Positions 7,727 through 17,067 of a stretch of DNA of 64,000 nucleotides are shown here, in pieces (within the stretch, counting starts at the first letter, position 1; every line of letters starts with the position of its first letter). The stretch comes from an uncultured Oscillospiraceae bacterium. GTDB taxonomy: Bacteria > Bacillota > Clostridia > Oscillospirales > Acutalibacteraceae. The stretch is taken from NCBI GenBank assembly GCA_900541975.1, contig UQLR01000008.1:35499-99498 (forward strand), given 5' to 3'. The notes under the pieces were generated by a model. That model was not told the DNA's origin. It made no database searches and saw only the letters and a program-made list of their open reading frames with translations. The translations under genes were made by a program, and so were the position numbers.

Positions 7727-8342
7727 ATACACCGCCCAGTTTTTTCCGCAGAGAGGCCACTACCTGCACAGCCGCCCGCTCTAAATGCATATATTCTTCC
7801 GTGCCGTCAATTACAACATCTGATTGCCGGCGGTAATAGCTTTCAGGCTGCTGCGCCGAAAGGCGCTGTAACGCCTGTTGTCTGGTAAGGCCGTCTCTTT
7901 CCATAATTCTTTGAATCCTGACTTCTGCAGGTGCTATTACAGAAACAACCAAATCGCACAGTACGTCTGCATTGCTTTCAAATAAAACCGGCGCGTCAAA
8001 TACAATCAGGCGCCTGTTTTCCCGCCTGTACCGGTTAATCTGTGCAAGCGTTTGTAAAAATACCCATGGGTGCACAATCCTGTTTAACAGCGCTGTGCTT
8101 TCCCTGTCTGCAAAAGCTCTGCCTGCAAGTAAGGCGCGGTCTATGCCGCCACCGGGTGTTTTTATATCCTCGCCAAACGCGCCGGCAAGCAGTTGTACAC
8201 AGGCAGTTTCAGACGCTGTAGCCTGTCTTGCAAGCGCGTCAGCGTCAATTACAGCACAGCCCTGCTTTTTCAAAAATTCTGAAAATGTGCTCTTTCCTGA
8301 TCCCGTAGGGCCGGTAAGCCCAATTACTGCAAAATCACGCAA
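7719..8342 (-). CDS. coaE: Dephospho-CoA kinase
   Basis: A 207-residue kinase with P-loop GPTGSGKS (residues 11-18), the DADALARQ segment after strand 2 and the VFDAPVLFE motif, as in CoaE. It phosphorylates the 3'-hydroxyl of dephospho-CoA in the last step of coenzyme A synthesis. The TTG start at 8342 lies 7 nt after GAGGTG, which is inside the 3' end of the threonylcarbamoyl-AMP synthase gene, so the two are translationally coupled. The 3' end overlaps the transglycosylase gene. Confidence 0.94.
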   Translation of the reverse strand: MRDFAVIGLTGPTGSGKSTFSEFLKKQGCAVIDADALARQATASETACVQLLAGAFGEDIKTPGGGIDRALLAGRAFADRESTALLNRIVHPWVFLQTLAQINRYRRENRRLIVFDAPVLFESNADVLCDLVVSVIAPAEVRIQRIMERDGLTRQQALQRLSAQQPESYYRRQSDVVIDGTEEYMHLERAAVQVVASLRKKLGGVYG

Positions 8343-9351
8343 GGGTTTTCACCTCAAATCCCGCTGCCCGTATTAACCGGTTATATACCGCCATACCCAT
8401 ACCCTCTGTGACAGGGCAACGGGCATAAACGACGGTAATCCCGTCTTCATCTGTCTTCCGCAACTGGGCAAACAGCCGGTTTGCCTGCGCCCGGCTGTCG
8501 TCCTTTTTCCCAAGCGAATATGTTTTTACAGAAAGTTTCGGAATATCCTCCTCATAACAGAGCGCGCCGGCGTATGCCTGCGCATGCGCATTTACATAAT
8601 CAATATATTTTTGATCGTCTGCTTTTATTAACAGCACCTTCGCCTTTGGCGCATAATGCCTGTATTTCATCCCCGGGCTTGCAGCTTTCTGCCCACGTGC
8701 CAGGCGGTGCAGCACCGCGGCGTCTACTTCTATGTTGCCAATTACAGCTTCCATCTGCTCAAGGGTAACGCCGCCCGGGCGTAGAAGGCGCGGCGGGTCC
8801 TGCGCCAACGAAAGGACAGTCGATTCCAACCCAACCGCACATGCCCCGCCGTCTAAAACTGCGTCAATCCTTCCATACAAATCCTGATACACATGCTGCG
8901 CCGTGGTAGGGCTTGGACTCCCCGATAAATTGGCAGAGGGCGCGGCAATCGGCGTTTTCGCCAATTTAATTAACGCCTGTGCTGCAGGATGGGAAGGAAA
9001 TCGCACGCCCACCGTGTCAAGCCCTGCGCTTACCTGCTCTGGGACAATGCCGGACTTTGGCAGTACCAAAGTAAGCGGCCCCGGCCAAAAGGCGTCTGCA
9101 AGCGCCTGCGCTTTTGGAGGAAATACGCTTGTAAGTTTTTCCACTGTCCGCACATCTGCAACATGGACGATCAGCGGATTATCCATTGGTCTTCCCTTCG
9201 CCCTGAAGATACCGGCTACAGCCCGGCCGTTTAATGCATCGGCCCCCAGGCCGTAGACTGTTTCCGTTGGCATGGCAACCAGTCCGCCTCTGCGCAAAAT
9301 TGCTGCGGCCTGTTCAATTTGTGTTTCATTAAGTAACTGTGTTATCATCAT
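8335..9351 (-). CDS. Threonylcarbamoyl-AMP synthase, Sua5 type
   Basis: A 338-residue protein with the TsaC/YrdC domain (PTETVYGLG at 28-36, KGRPMDNPL, APSANLSG) plus the extra C-terminal Sua5 domain of about 120 residues, separated by a linker rich in Ala and Lys. It makes threonylcarbamoyl-AMP from threonine, bicarbonate and ATP for the t6A37 modification of ANN-decoding tRNAs. GAAGGAATG lies upstream of the ATG pair at 9351/9348. It sits between prfA and coaE; the family is often found next to prmC-prfA. Confidence 0.94.
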   Translation of the reverse strand: MMITQLLNETQIEQAAAILRRGGLVAMPTETVYGLGADALNGRAVAGIFRAKGRPMDNPLIVHVADVRTVEKLTSVFPPKAQALADAFWPGPLTLVLPKSGIVPEQVSAGLDTVGVRFPSHPAAQALIKLAKTPIAAPSANLSGSPSPTTAQHVYQDLYGRIDAVLDGGACAVGLESTVLSLAQDPPRLLRPGGVTLEQMEAVIGNIEVDAAVLHRLARGQKAASPGMKYRHYAPKAKVLLIKADDQKYIDYVNAHAQAYAGALCYEEDIPKLSVKTYSLGKKDDSRAQANRLFAQLRKTDEDGITVVYARCPVTEGMGMAVYNRLIRAAGFEVKTLA

Positions 9352-9411
9352 ACGTCATTCCTTCGTTAAAATCAAAGGATAATTTGTAAACTTTCCCTGA
9401 AAGTTCTGTCT

Positions 9412-10485
9412 TTACGGCGCTTCCTGTTTCAACTGCCTGGCCCGGTATGCTGTAACCAGCGGGTCGATCACTTCATCCAACGCGCCGTTCAAAATATCGT
9501 CGAGTTTATACAGCGTAAGGCCGATTCTGTGATCCGTAACCCTCCCCTGCGGGTAGTTATAGGTACGAATTCTTTCACTTCTATCGCCTGTTCCAACCTG
9601 TGCTTTTCTTTCCTGCGCCACCGCGTCCGCCTGTTGCTGTTGCTTTGCCTGTAAAAGACGCGCCTTTAAAACCTTTAACGCTTTGTCTTTGTTTTTGTAT
9701 TGGCTGCGTTCGTCCTGGCATTCCACCACAACGCCGGTGGGAATATGCGTAATGCGAATGGCCGATTCTGTTTTATTGATATGCTGTCCCCCCGCGCCGC
9801 TGCTGCGAAAGGTATCAATCTGCAGATCTGCGGGGTTAATTTCCATTTCTACGTCCTCAACTTCCGGCAATACCGCAACCGTTACAGTAGATGTGTGAAT
9901 ACGCCCCTGCGACTCTGTTTCCGGCACACGCTGCACCCGGTGCACGCCGCTTTCAAATTTCAAGCGGGAATATGCTCCCATACCGCTCAGTATAAAGCTA
10001 ATCTCTTTATAGCCGCCCAGTTCCGTCTGGTTTGCATTGACAAGCTCTATATTCCATCCACGTTTTTCGGCATACATGCTGTACATTCGAAAAAGCACGC
10101 TGCAAAACAGCGCCGCCTCTTCCCCGCCAGCGCCGCCGCGTATTTCCACAATCACGTTCCGGTCGTCGTTGGGGTCTTTGGGCAGCAACAAAATTTTAAG
10201 CTCCTCCTCCAAAGCATCTGCCTGCGCCTTTGCCTCAGCCTGCTCCTGCTCCGCCATTTCTTTAAGCTCTTTTTCTATCCCCTGCTCGCGCAGCAGTTCT
10301 TTTGCCTGGGTTTGCCTCTCCTGCGCTTCTTTATATTCCCTGTATTTTAAAGCAATCGGCTCAAGCGTCCGAAACTCTTTCATAATCTGCGTATACCTTT
10401 CCGGGTCTGCCGCAACAGCGCCATCATAAAGCTTACGCGTAAGCTCTTCAAAACGTTTTTCAAATACTGCAAGCTTCTCGAGCAC
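9412..10485 (-). CDS. prfA: Peptide chain release factor 1
   Basis: A 357-residue class I release factor with the catalytic GGQ in [14 protein letters not shown] and the RF1-type anticodon-like tripeptide region [14 protein letters not shown] (PxT motif, so UAA/UAG specific rather than the SPF of RF2). A coiled-coil N-terminal domain spans about residues 1-100. It starts with GTG at 10485, 7 nt after AAGGTGG. The methyltransferase gene prmC that usually follows prfA and modifies the GGQ glutamine is absent here. Confidence 0.96.
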   Translation of the reverse strand: MLEKLAVFEKRFEELTRKLYDGAVAADPERYTQIMKEFRTLEPIALKYREYKEAQERQTQAKELLREQGIEKELKEMAEQEQAEAKAQADALEEELKILLLPKDPNDDRNVIVEIRGGAGGEEAALFCSVLFRMYSMYAEKRGWNIELVNANQTELGGYKEISFILSGMGAYSRLKFESGVHRVQRVPETESQGRIHTSTVTVAVLPEVEDVEMEINPADLQIDTFRSSGAGGQHINKTESAIRITHIPTGVVVECQDERSQYKNKDKALKVLKARLLQAKQQQQADAVAQERKAQVGTGDRSERIRTYNYPQGRVTDHRIGLTLYKLDDILNGALDEVIDPLVTAYRARQLKQEAP

Positions 10486-10531
10486 TATGTAACCACCTTT
10501 TCTCTTATTTTACAGCTTCTGGCGCATACTG

Positions 10532-10717
10532 CTAACGCGCTTGCCGGACAATTTTTTTTATGTTTTTTTCCGCTCTGGCGCGTGGCAGCATAATTTCATG
10601 CCCGCAGCCACAGCATTTCATTTTAAAATCCATTCCTATACGAAGCACGGAAAACGTTTTGCTGCCACATGGATGCGGCTTTTTCATTTCCAGTATATCG
10701 CCTAACCGCACATCCAA
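10532..10717 (-). CDS. DUF951 zinc-ribbon-like small protein
   Basis: A 61-residue protein of the DUF951 family, recognised by DVRLGDILEMKKPHPCG and the C-terminal CCGCGHEIMLPR. The paired cysteines suggest a small metal-binding fold; function is unknown. A TTG start at 10717 is chosen because AAAGGAGGGG lies 7 nt upstream and the family begins at this point; upstream codons in the frame read through the promoter. It is followed by prfA 46 nt later and has its own promoter. Confidence 0.85.
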   Translation of the reverse strand: MDVRLGDILEMKKPHPCGSKTFSVLRIGMDFKMKCCGCGHEIMLPRARAEKNIKKIVRQAR

Positions 10718-10751
10718 CGCGCAACCCCTCCTTTTACCTGTTTTAAATTTT

Positions 10752-10780
10752 ATTATATCATTTCTACTCAAGAAATACAA
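10752..10780 (-). promoter_or_regulatory. Promoter for DUF951-prfA-sua5-coaE
   Basis: On the minus strand TTGTAT (10780-10775), a 17-bp spacer and perfect TATAAT (10757-10752), immediately after the hflX terminator hairpin and just before the DUF951 ribosome binding site. Confidence 0.7.
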
Positions 10781-10805
10781 CGGGCAGACAATCCGTCCGC
10801 CCGTT
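10779..10805 (-). terminator. Terminator hairpin of hflX
   Basis: Minus-strand CAACGGGCGGAC and GTCTGCCCGTTG form a 12-bp stem with one G-T wobble pair and a 3-nt loop, directly after the hflX stop. The following T-rich stretch is weak (TATTTCTTG), and the -35 of the next promoter overlaps its edge. Confidence 0.65.
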
Positions 10806-10808
10806 GCG

Positions 10809-12059
10809 CTACGCTTCTATATATGCCTGCACCCTGCTGAGCATCTGCGCGTCCAAAAGAGCTGTAACGGCAATACCCTGCTCTTTATATTCTTCCGACA
10901 GAAGCGTCCCCTTTTCACGGATTTCCGCCACAAGCCCGGCCTTTGAAAATGGGAGCAAAAGCAGTACCTTTTTTATTTTAACCGGCAAATGGTCTTCAAT
11001 TGCCTGCAGCAGCTTGTCAATCCCTTTTCCATTTTTCGCGCTGATTCGCACAGCATTGCCGATCATGGGGATATCTTCCAGCCCATTTACAAGATCGCAC
11101 TTATTGAGCACCGGGATCACCGGCCGGTCTGCACAGCCAAGATCGTCTAAAAGTTCCCTTGTAACCTTTAGATGCGCCTGCGCTTCTTCGCTGGAAGCGT
11201 CGCACACGTTTAAAATAATATCGGCCTGCGCGGCTTCCTCCAACGTGGATTTAAACGCATTCACCAAATGGTGCGGCAGGCGCCGGACAAGGCCGACCGT
11301 ATCGGTCAACAAAACAGTTACGCCGCTTGGCAGCTTTAGCGCTCTGGAGGTAGGGTCAAGCGTTGCAAACAGCTTGTCCTGTACTAAAACCCCCGCGTCT
11401 GTCAGGTAATTCATCAATGTGGACTTTCCCGCATTGGTATATCCAACAATCGCTACAGTGATCACGCCGTTCTTTTCACGGCGGCGCCTGATCTGCCCGC
11501 GGTGCTTTTCAATCGCCGTAATCTGCTCTTTAATCGTTTCCATCCGCCTTCTGATATGGCGTTTGTCTGTTTCCAGCTTTGTCTCACCGGGTCCCCTTGT
11601 TCCAATCCCGCCGCCCAGGCGCGACATTTCGGCCCCTTTCCCGGTCAGTCTGGGCAGTATATATTGCAGCTGGGCAAACTCAACCTGCAGTTTCCCCTCC
11701 CGGGAACGTGCGCGCAGTGCAAAAATATCTAAAATCAACATGGTCCGGTCAATTACACGTACGTCTGTTTCGCTTTCAATATTGCGAATCTGCGTGGGCG
11801 ACAATTCGCGGTCGAAAATCAAAAGATCGATCTCTTCATTTTTGCAAAAATCAGCAATTTCCTTAAGCCTGCCTGTTCCTACACATGTTGCCGTTTCCGG
11901 TTTATCTCGCTTCTGCATCATACTGGCCACCGTCTCTGCACCGGCGCTGTGCGCCAGTTCAAACAACTCGTCCAAAGACGCCTGTGCATCGTACTCACCC
12001 GTATCTAAAGACACCAACAGTGCCCGCTGTGGTTTTACCTCGTTTTCAAACAGCTCCAT
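10809..12059 (-). CDS. hflX: GTPase HflX
   Basis: A 416-residue protein with the HflX N-terminal domain (GTGRLKEIADF segment), a coiled-coil linker around residues 150-190 with the GGxGTRGPGE motif (LGGGIGTRGPGETKLE) and a G domain carrying GYTNAGKSTL, DTVG and NKCD. HflX binds the large ribosomal subunit and splits or rescues stalled ribosomes. GAAGAGG precedes the ATG. It is transcribed divergently from nadB. Confidence 0.95.
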   Translation of the reverse strand: MELFENEVKPQRALLVSLDTGEYDAQASLDELFELAHSAGAETVASMMQKRDKPETATCVGTGRLKEIADFCKNEEIDLLIFDRELSPTQIRNIESETDVRVIDRTMLILDIFALRARSREGKLQVEFAQLQYILPRLTGKGAEMSRLGGGIGTRGPGETKLETDKRHIRRRMETIKEQITAIEKHRGQIRRRREKNGVITVAIVGYTNAGKSTLMNYLTDAGVLVQDKLFATLDPTSRALKLPSGVTVLLTDTVGLVRRLPHHLVNAFKSTLEEAAQADIILNVCDASSEEAQAHLKVTRELLDDLGCADRPVIPVLNKCDLVNGLEDIPMIGNAVRISAKNGKGIDKLLQAIEDHLPVKIKKVLLLLPFSKAGLVAEIREKGTLLSEEYKEQGIAVTALLDAQMLSRVQAYIEA

Positions 12060-12098
12060 ACATACCTCTTCTAAATTTTATTTAAATTTTATTTTTTT

Positions 12099-12127
12099 AC
12101 TGTACCATAACGTACAAAAGCGGTCAA
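12099..12127 (-). promoter_or_regulatory. Putative hflX promoter
   Basis: Minus strand TTGACC (12127-12122), a 17-bp spacer and TACAGT (12104-12099), about 40 bases upstream of the hflX start codon. No comparably good promoter was found for nadB in the same 170-bp divergent region. Confidence 0.55.
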
Positions 12128-12229
12128 CTATAAAAAACTATTTTCATTGTACCTTCTTTATGATAAAATGATTATTATATCCAAGTTCTGACATTTTATG
12201 CAAATATATACCGAAAGGCAGCGCAAAAT

Positions 12230-13711
12230 ATGAAAAAACAATACGACGTGATTATCATCGGTGCCGGGGCGGCAGGGCTGTATGCCGCTTTACAATTTGA
12301 CAAAAGCGTCAGCGTGTTGCTGATTTGCAAGCGGGGGCTTGCGCTTTCCAACAGCTCGCTTGCGCAGGGCGGCGTTGCCGCGGTGCTGGATCAGGATCAT
12401 GACAATTTCAAGCTGCATATTGCAGACACGTTAATTGCCGGCAAGTATAAAAACAATCTTGCCGCTATTGAGGTTCTTGTAACAGAAGGGCCCAAAGACG
12501 TATTAAAGCTCCGGGAAATGGGCGTGGACTTTGACCGCGACAAAAAGGGACATTTGCTGATGACGCTGGAAGCCGGGCACTCCCGCCACCGGATCGTACA
12601 CCATAAAGATTCCACCGGCAAAGAAATTACCGATACGTTGATCGGCGCAGTGCGGCAGCGCACAAATGCTGAGATCCTGGAAAACACGCTGGTTTTTGCC
12701 CTGGATAAAGTGCCAAACGGTTTTTACGCCCATATTTTACAGGATGGCACGCCCAAAACGGTTGCTGCGCGGTACTGCATACTGGCCACCGGCGGAATTG
12801 GGCGGGTATACGAATATACCACAAATTCCGCAATTGCCACGGGCGACGGCGTCAGGCTAGCGCACAGGCTGGGCGCAAATATTCGCAATATAAGCTGGAT
12901 CCAGTTTCACCCCACCGCTTTTGCGGCGGAAAATGACCGCGAACGCTTTTTAATCAGCGAAGCGGTACGCGGCGAAGGCGCTGTGCTGCTCAATTGTAAC
13001 GGGGAACGCTTTGCCTTTAAATATGACCAACGTGGTGAGCTTGCCCCGCGCGACGTAGTTTCAAACGCTATTATTCTGGAATCCCAGTCTACCAACAGTC
13101 AAAATTTTTACTTGGATATTACACACAAGGACCCGCAATTTATTAAAACCCGTTTTCCAATGATTTATGCGCGCTGTCTGGAAGAAGGCATAGATATTAC
13201 AAAGGATAAAATTCCCGTTTTTCCATGTCAGCACTATCTTATGGGCGGCATAGACGTAGACCTGTACGCACGCACCAGCGTTGAAGGCCTGTATGCCGCC
13301 GGCGAATGCTCCCATACCGGCGTGCACGGCGCAAACCGTCTTGCCAGCAACTCTTTGCTGGAAGCATTGGTATTTTCCCGCAGAGCGGCGCATGACATTA
13401 TGCGCCGCCTGCAAAAGAATAAAGCGCAGCCGCTTGCACCATGTCCCACATCGTACCGGGCACAGGGCGCTCCGCTGCCGCATGGCCTGCGTACGGAAAT
13501 TCGGAAAATTATGCAGCATACGCATTTTGTAATCCCAAATCCAGAAGCGGTTCCGCAGGGCCTTGCGCGCGCAAAAGAAATTCTGCATTTAATAGAAACC
13601 GGCGGATTTGCTCTTTCCTATGATCTGACAGAGGCCAAAAGCCTTGCCACCGTGGCCTGCCTGATCCTGGAAGATGTTTTAAAAAAGAACCGTATGCAAA
13701 AAACAGAATGA
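12230..13711 (+). CDS. nadB: L-aspartate oxidase
   Basis: A 493-residue flavoprotein with the FAD-binding IIGAGAAGLYAA motif at its start, the SSLAQGGVAAVL segment, the substrate-site stretch HFHPTAF-like (QFHPTAFAAEN) and the C-terminal GANRLASNSLLEALVF flavin motif. It oxidises L-aspartate to iminoaspartate for quinolinate synthesis, in anaerobes with fumarate as acceptor. GAAAGG lies upstream of the ATG. It forms an operon with nadC; the partner nadA lies far away at 48.4-49.3 kb. Confidence 0.95.
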   Translation: MKKQYDVIIIGAGAAGLYAALQFDKSVSVLLICKRGLALSNSSLAQGGVAAVLDQDHDNFKLHIADTLIAGKYKNNLAAIEVLVTEGPKDVLKLREMGVDFDRDKKGHLLMTLEAGHSRHRIVHHKDSTGKEITDTLIGAVRQRTNAEILENTLVFALDKVPNGFYAHILQDGTPKTVAARYCILATGGIGRVYEYTTNSAIATGDGVRLAHRLGANIRNISWIQFHPTAFAAENDRERFLISEAVRGEGAVLLNCNGERFAFKYDQRGELAPRDVVSNAIILESQSTNSQNFYLDITHKDPQFIKTRFPMIYARCLEEGIDITKDKIPVFPCQHYLMGGIDVDLYARTSVEGLYAAGECSHTGVHGANRLASNSLLEALVFSRRAAHDIMRRLQKNKAQPLAPCPTSYRAQGAPLPHGLRTEIRKIMQHTHFVIPNPEAVPQGLARAKEILHLIETGGFALSYDLTEAKSLATVACLILEDVLKKNRMQKTE

Positions 13712-13725
13712 AAGGATGCAAACAA

Positions 13726-14565
13726 ATGCTAAACCCCATCTATATAGACAATCTGATTCAAACAGCCCTTTTGGAAGATATCAGTTATCTGGACACCACT
13801 ACGGACTATCTAATCCCCGAGCAGCAGCAATCACAGGCGCATTTTCTTGCAAAAGCCGACGGCGTTTTATGTGGAGTAGATATAGCCATGCGCGTCTTTA
13901 CATTTTTACAGCCGGGTGTAATTACAGAAATTTATAAGCACGACGGCGACCTGTTGAAAAAAGGCGATGTAATTGCAAAAATCAACGGCAGCACAAGAGC
14001 CTTGCTCAAAGGGGAACGCACCGCTTTAAACCTTTTACAGCATCTAAGCGGGATTGCAACAGCCACGCATCAGGCAGTTTTGCTTACCAGCGGAACAAAA
14101 GCCGGTATTACAGATACAAGAAAAACCCTGCCGGGGCTGCGTCCACTGCAAAAATATGCAGTCGTAACCGGCGGAGGCAAAAACCACCGCTATAATCTTT
14201 CAGACGCCGCTATGCTCAAAGACAACCACATTGACGCGGCGGGCGGTATTGCAAACGCCGTTGAGACCCTGAAAGGGAAACTTGGCCATATGGTTAAAAT
14301 CGAGGTAGAGGTTCGTACGCTTGAAGAGTTGCAGCAGGCGCTGCAGGCAGGCGCAGATATTATTATGCTGGACAATATGGCGCCGCAGACAATGGCACAG
14401 GCGGTAAAAATCACAAACGGACAGGCCCTACTAGAAGCTTCAGGCGGTATTACGCAGCAAACGCTCAGGGAAATTGCACAGACAGGCGTCGATATTATCT
14501 CTATCGGGGCGCTGACGCACTCTGTTCACGCACTCGACATATCCATGAAGATCACAGCCCCATAA
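13726..14565 (+). CDS. nadC: Nicotinate-nucleotide diphosphorylase (carboxylating)
   Basis: A 279-residue quinolinate phosphoribosyltransferase. The conserved TRKTLPGLRPLQKYAV and GGKNHRYNLSDAAMLKDNH segments hold the Arg, Lys and His residues that bind quinolinate and PRPP; a late SGGI motif closes the barrel. It makes nicotinate mononucleotide. The ATG at 13726 is preferred because GAAAGGATG, which overlaps the nadB stop, lies at good spacing; the in-frame ATG at 13708 overlaps nadB and has no site of its own. Confidence 0.95.
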   Translation: MLNPIYIDNLIQTALLEDISYLDTTTDYLIPEQQQSQAHFLAKADGVLCGVDIAMRVFTFLQPGVITEIYKHDGDLLKKGDVIAKINGSTRALLKGERTALNLLQHLSGIATATHQAVLLTSGTKAGITDTRKTLPGLRPLQKYAVVTGGGKNHRYNLSDAAMLKDNHIDAAGGIANAVETLKGKLGHMVKIEVEVRTLEELQQALQAGADIIMLDNMAPQTMAQAVKITNGQALLEASGGITQQTLREIAQTGVDIISIGALTHSVHALDISMKITAP

Positions 14566-14573
14566 AAAAAGCC

Positions 14574-14617
14574 GGCGGGAAGTTCACTTCGGTGTTCTTC
14601 CCGCCTTTTCCTTTTTT
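14574..14617 (+). terminator. Terminator of nadB-nadC
   Basis: GGCGGGAAG (14574-14582) pairs with CTTCCCGCC (14597-14605) and is followed by TTTTCCTTTTTT. It starts 9 nt after the nadC stop. Confidence 0.9.
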
Positions 14618-14800
14618 TCATATATCAACAAACCGCCGTTTTGAAATGCGGCAGCTCGATTGCTAACAGCACCGCGCCGCTCTGTGTACAGATACGGCTT
14701 TTTGTATCATTGCTTCTGTAAATAAAGTATAAAAGCAAATTATGAAGAAATTGTTTTTCTTATGTAACGCTTCTGTAAAGGATCAAAAAATAAATAAAAA

Positions 14801-14820
14801 GAGGCGGTTTCGTCCGCCCC
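14801..14820 (-). terminator. Terminator of acpP
   Basis: Minus-strand GGCGG and CCGCC arms around a short loop, followed by CTCTTTTTATTTATTTTTT. It lies just downstream of the acyl carrier protein gene. The 180 bases between this and the nadC terminator hold no recognisable feature. Confidence 0.75.
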
Positions 14821-14851
14821 CTTTTTTCAGGAAATATATGTGTTTCGGTTT

Positions 14852-15079
14852 TTACACCTTTTTTTCAATGTATTCGACCAAATTGCCAACGGTTTTAATA
14901 TTTTCAATTTCCTCGTCGGGCACTTCGATCTCAAATTCATCCTCAATGGACATAAGCAAATCTACAACGTCAAGCGAATCTGCGCCAAGTTCTTCCTGAA
15001 TTGTCGTTTCTGCTGTTATAGAATCTTCCTCCACATCAAACTGCTCCGCAAGGATCGCCTTTACCTTTTCCAGTACCAT
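14852..15079 (-). CDS. acpP: Acyl carrier protein
   Basis: A 75-residue acidic protein with the phosphopantetheine attachment serine in LGADSLDVVDL (Ser35) and the helix EDEFEIEVPDEE of bacterial ACPs. It carries acyl chains in fatty acid synthesis. The ATG at 15079 follows GGAGG by 8 nt; an upstream TTG in frame overlaps that site. It is alone, without fab genes next to it, divergent from aroE. Confidence 0.94.
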   Translation of the reverse strand: MVLEKVKAILAEQFDVEEDSITAETTIQEELGADSLDVVDLLMSIEDEFEIEVPDEEIENIKTVGNLVEYIEKKV

Positions 15080-15335
15080 AACTCTTTCCTCCAAAGTATA
15101 TTTTTGTTCTTACTGCCTGTAGATGATTGTATTGTGGACAAATTTATGCCTTTTATGCTACAATAACACAAGCACGCTTTCCTCCACCTGTAAAAATCTA
15201 ATCGGCATAACATCAGTACAAAAACATATTATTAGTAAACATAGCCTTTGTCAATAACAAAATTGTAATTTTTTCAAATCCATGCGGTATTTTGATAACT
15301 TAAACAAATTTTCACCTGGAAAGAAGGGTTTTATT

Positions 15336-16178
15336 ATGTCAAAGAAAGCGTACGCCGTTATTGGCCACCCAATCGGGCATACCATGTCGCCTTTTATCCA
15401 CACGCGCCTTTTCGCGCTTTCCGGAATCGACGCGCAATATTCCGTTTTGGATATTGCACCGCAGGAGCTTACACAAAGCTACCAAACTGTTTTAAGAAAA
15501 CTTGACGGCTATAATATTACCATTCCGCATAAACAGGGGATCATCCGGTATCTGGATAAGCTTGACAAAAAGGCCGCGCTGTATGGCAGCGTTAATACCG
15601 TTGCAAACGGGGAAATTGCCCAGGGCTATACAACCGACCCGGACGGCTTTTTAAAAGCTTTGTCCTCGGCAGAAATTCCGCTGAAAGGCCGGGTGGTAAT
15701 TCTCGGAACGGGCGGCGTCGCGCGGACAATGGCTTATGAGGCGGCTCTTGCCGGCTGTGATCTGACAATTGCCATACGCCCGGACGATCTGAATATGGCG
15801 GCAGCCCTTGCAGGGGAACTTATGACCCGCATACACTCAGCACATCTGAGCACATGCCTGCTAGACCGCATAGAGGGTAACATTGACCTTCTGGTCAATG
15901 CAACACCGGTAGGAATGTATCCAAATACAGACGCCTGTCCTGTCACCGACCAGGTACTTGCAAACTGCTCTCATGTATTTGACGCAGTCTACAATCCGCT
16001 GGAAACCTTATTGCTTAAAAAGGCGCGGGCAAACGGCGCAAAAGCGCTGGGCGGCATGTCCATGCTTGTCTGGCAGGCCGCCGTTTCACACCAGATCTGG
16101 CACAACGCACAGTATGATGCCGGCGACATTGAAAAGTTGTGCCTGGACAGCGCAAAAGCCATGAAAAATACATTTTAA
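15336..16178 (+). CDS. aroE: Shikimate dehydrogenase
   Basis: A 280-residue enzyme with the shikimate-binding GHPIGHTMSPFIH motif, the catalytic Lys in NITIPHKQ, the Asp in TTDPDGF and the NADP-binding GTGGVARTM. It reduces 3-dehydroshikimate to shikimate. The ATG at 15336 follows GAAAGAAGGG at 7-nt spacing; upstream in-frame codons have no ribosome binding site. It pairs with aroK in a two-gene unit upstream of the attenuator-controlled aroF block. Confidence 0.94.
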   Translation: MSKKAYAVIGHPIGHTMSPFIHTRLFALSGIDAQYSVLDIAPQELTQSYQTVLRKLDGYNITIPHKQGIIRYLDKLDKKAALYGSVNTVANGEIAQGYTTDPDGFLKALSSAEIPLKGRVVILGTGGVARTMAYEAALAGCDLTIAIRPDDLNMAAALAGELMTRIHSAHLSTCLLDRIEGNIDLLVNATPVGMYPNTDACPVTDQVLANCSHVFDAVYNPLETLLLKKARANGAKALGGMSMLVWQAAVSHQIWHNAQYDAGDIEKLCLDSAKAMKNTF

Positions 16179-16214
16179 AATTTTGGAAGGTTAAACGTAA
16201 AGGAATACATTAGA

Positions 16215-16727
16215 ATGGAACAAAATGCAAACATTGTTTTGTGCGGTTTTATGGGATGTGGCAAAACAACCATAGGAAAACTTTTGGCAAAAAATACCGG
16301 GTGGCCGTTTATTGATATGGATCATTACATAGAACAAAATGCGCACATGTCGATAAGCGAAATTTTTGCAAAGTATGGAGAAGCATATTTTCGCGATCTG
16401 GAGCATGCCGCTGTAAAGCAGCTTGCAAAAAAAAACGGTTGTATTATCAGCGCAGGAGGCGGCACACTTGTGTATGAACGCAACGTACAGCTTCTGCGGC
16501 AGACCTGCCGCATTGTTTTGCTGGACGTACCGCTTCCTGTAATCCGGTATAGACTGCGCAACGACACAAAGCGCCCGCTTTTGCAGCGCCCGGATAAAGA
16601 CAGAGCCATGCAAAAACTGTACCGTCAGCGCATGCCTTTGTATCGCGCTGCAGCACAATACACGGTTGCCGCGTCCAAATCCCCTTACAATACCGTAAAA
16701 GCCGTTATGGAGGCTGTAGGGTTATGA
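16215..16727 (+). CDS. aroK: Shikimate kinase
   Basis: A 170-residue kinase with Walker A GFMGCGKTTIG (residues 11-21), the shikimate-binding Asp in FIDMDHYIE, Arg in AYFRDLE, the GGG in ISAGGGT and the lid Arg in RPLLQ. It makes shikimate 3-phosphate. A weak AAAGGAA lies 11 nt upstream of the ATG, so translation may depend on coupling with aroE, which ends 36 nt earlier. Confidence 0.94.
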   Translation: MEQNANIVLCGFMGCGKTTIGKLLAKNTGWPFIDMDHYIEQNAHMSISEIFAKYGEAYFRDLEHAAVKQLAKKNGCIISAGGGTLVYERNVQLLRQTCRIVLLDVPLPVIRYRLRNDTKRPLLQRPDKDRAMQKLYRQRMPLYRAAAQYTVAASKSPYNTVKAVMEAVGL

Positions 16728-17003
16728 AATCCGAAAAGCCGCAGGTGGAATTTTTCGTCCCCCTGTCCCGTTTTTCATTTTGTCGTTTTATTGCGCAATG
16801 GCATTACAGAAAGCCCAATCAATTTAAACACCTTTCTGCATTGTGTTGCAAAGCGGCATAAATACCACCTACCTTCTTTTTCGGGTTAGAAAACGGCTTG
16901 GGCTTTTTTAAATGAACGGGGAGCCCAACAATCTTTTTCGCTGAAGTACAGAAACCACTTTTATTGAATTTAATAATTTAAAGCGACATATTGCTAAAAA
17001 GTA
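16728..17003 (+). other. Intergenic segment after aroK with a long-range complementary pair
   Basis: No gene seen. AAAGCCCAA (16810-16818) is perfectly complementary to TTGGGCTTT (16898-16906), with three more T after it, so the pair could end aroK transcription through a long-loop hairpin. Other short G- and C-rich patches occur but none matches a T-box or known riboswitch. Confidence 0.4.
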
Positions 17004-17032
17004 TTGACAAATACCGGTACAGGGATTATGAT
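17004..17032 (+). promoter_or_regulatory. Promoter of the aroF-tyrA-aroB-aroA-aroC-pheA operon
   Basis: Perfect TTGACA (17004-17009), 17-bp spacer and TATGAT (17027-17032). It lies upstream of the leader ORF, so the leader is the first thing transcribed. Confidence 0.85.
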
Positions 17033-17067
17033 GTAGTAGACGGCATTTTATTTTGGGAGGCACTACC

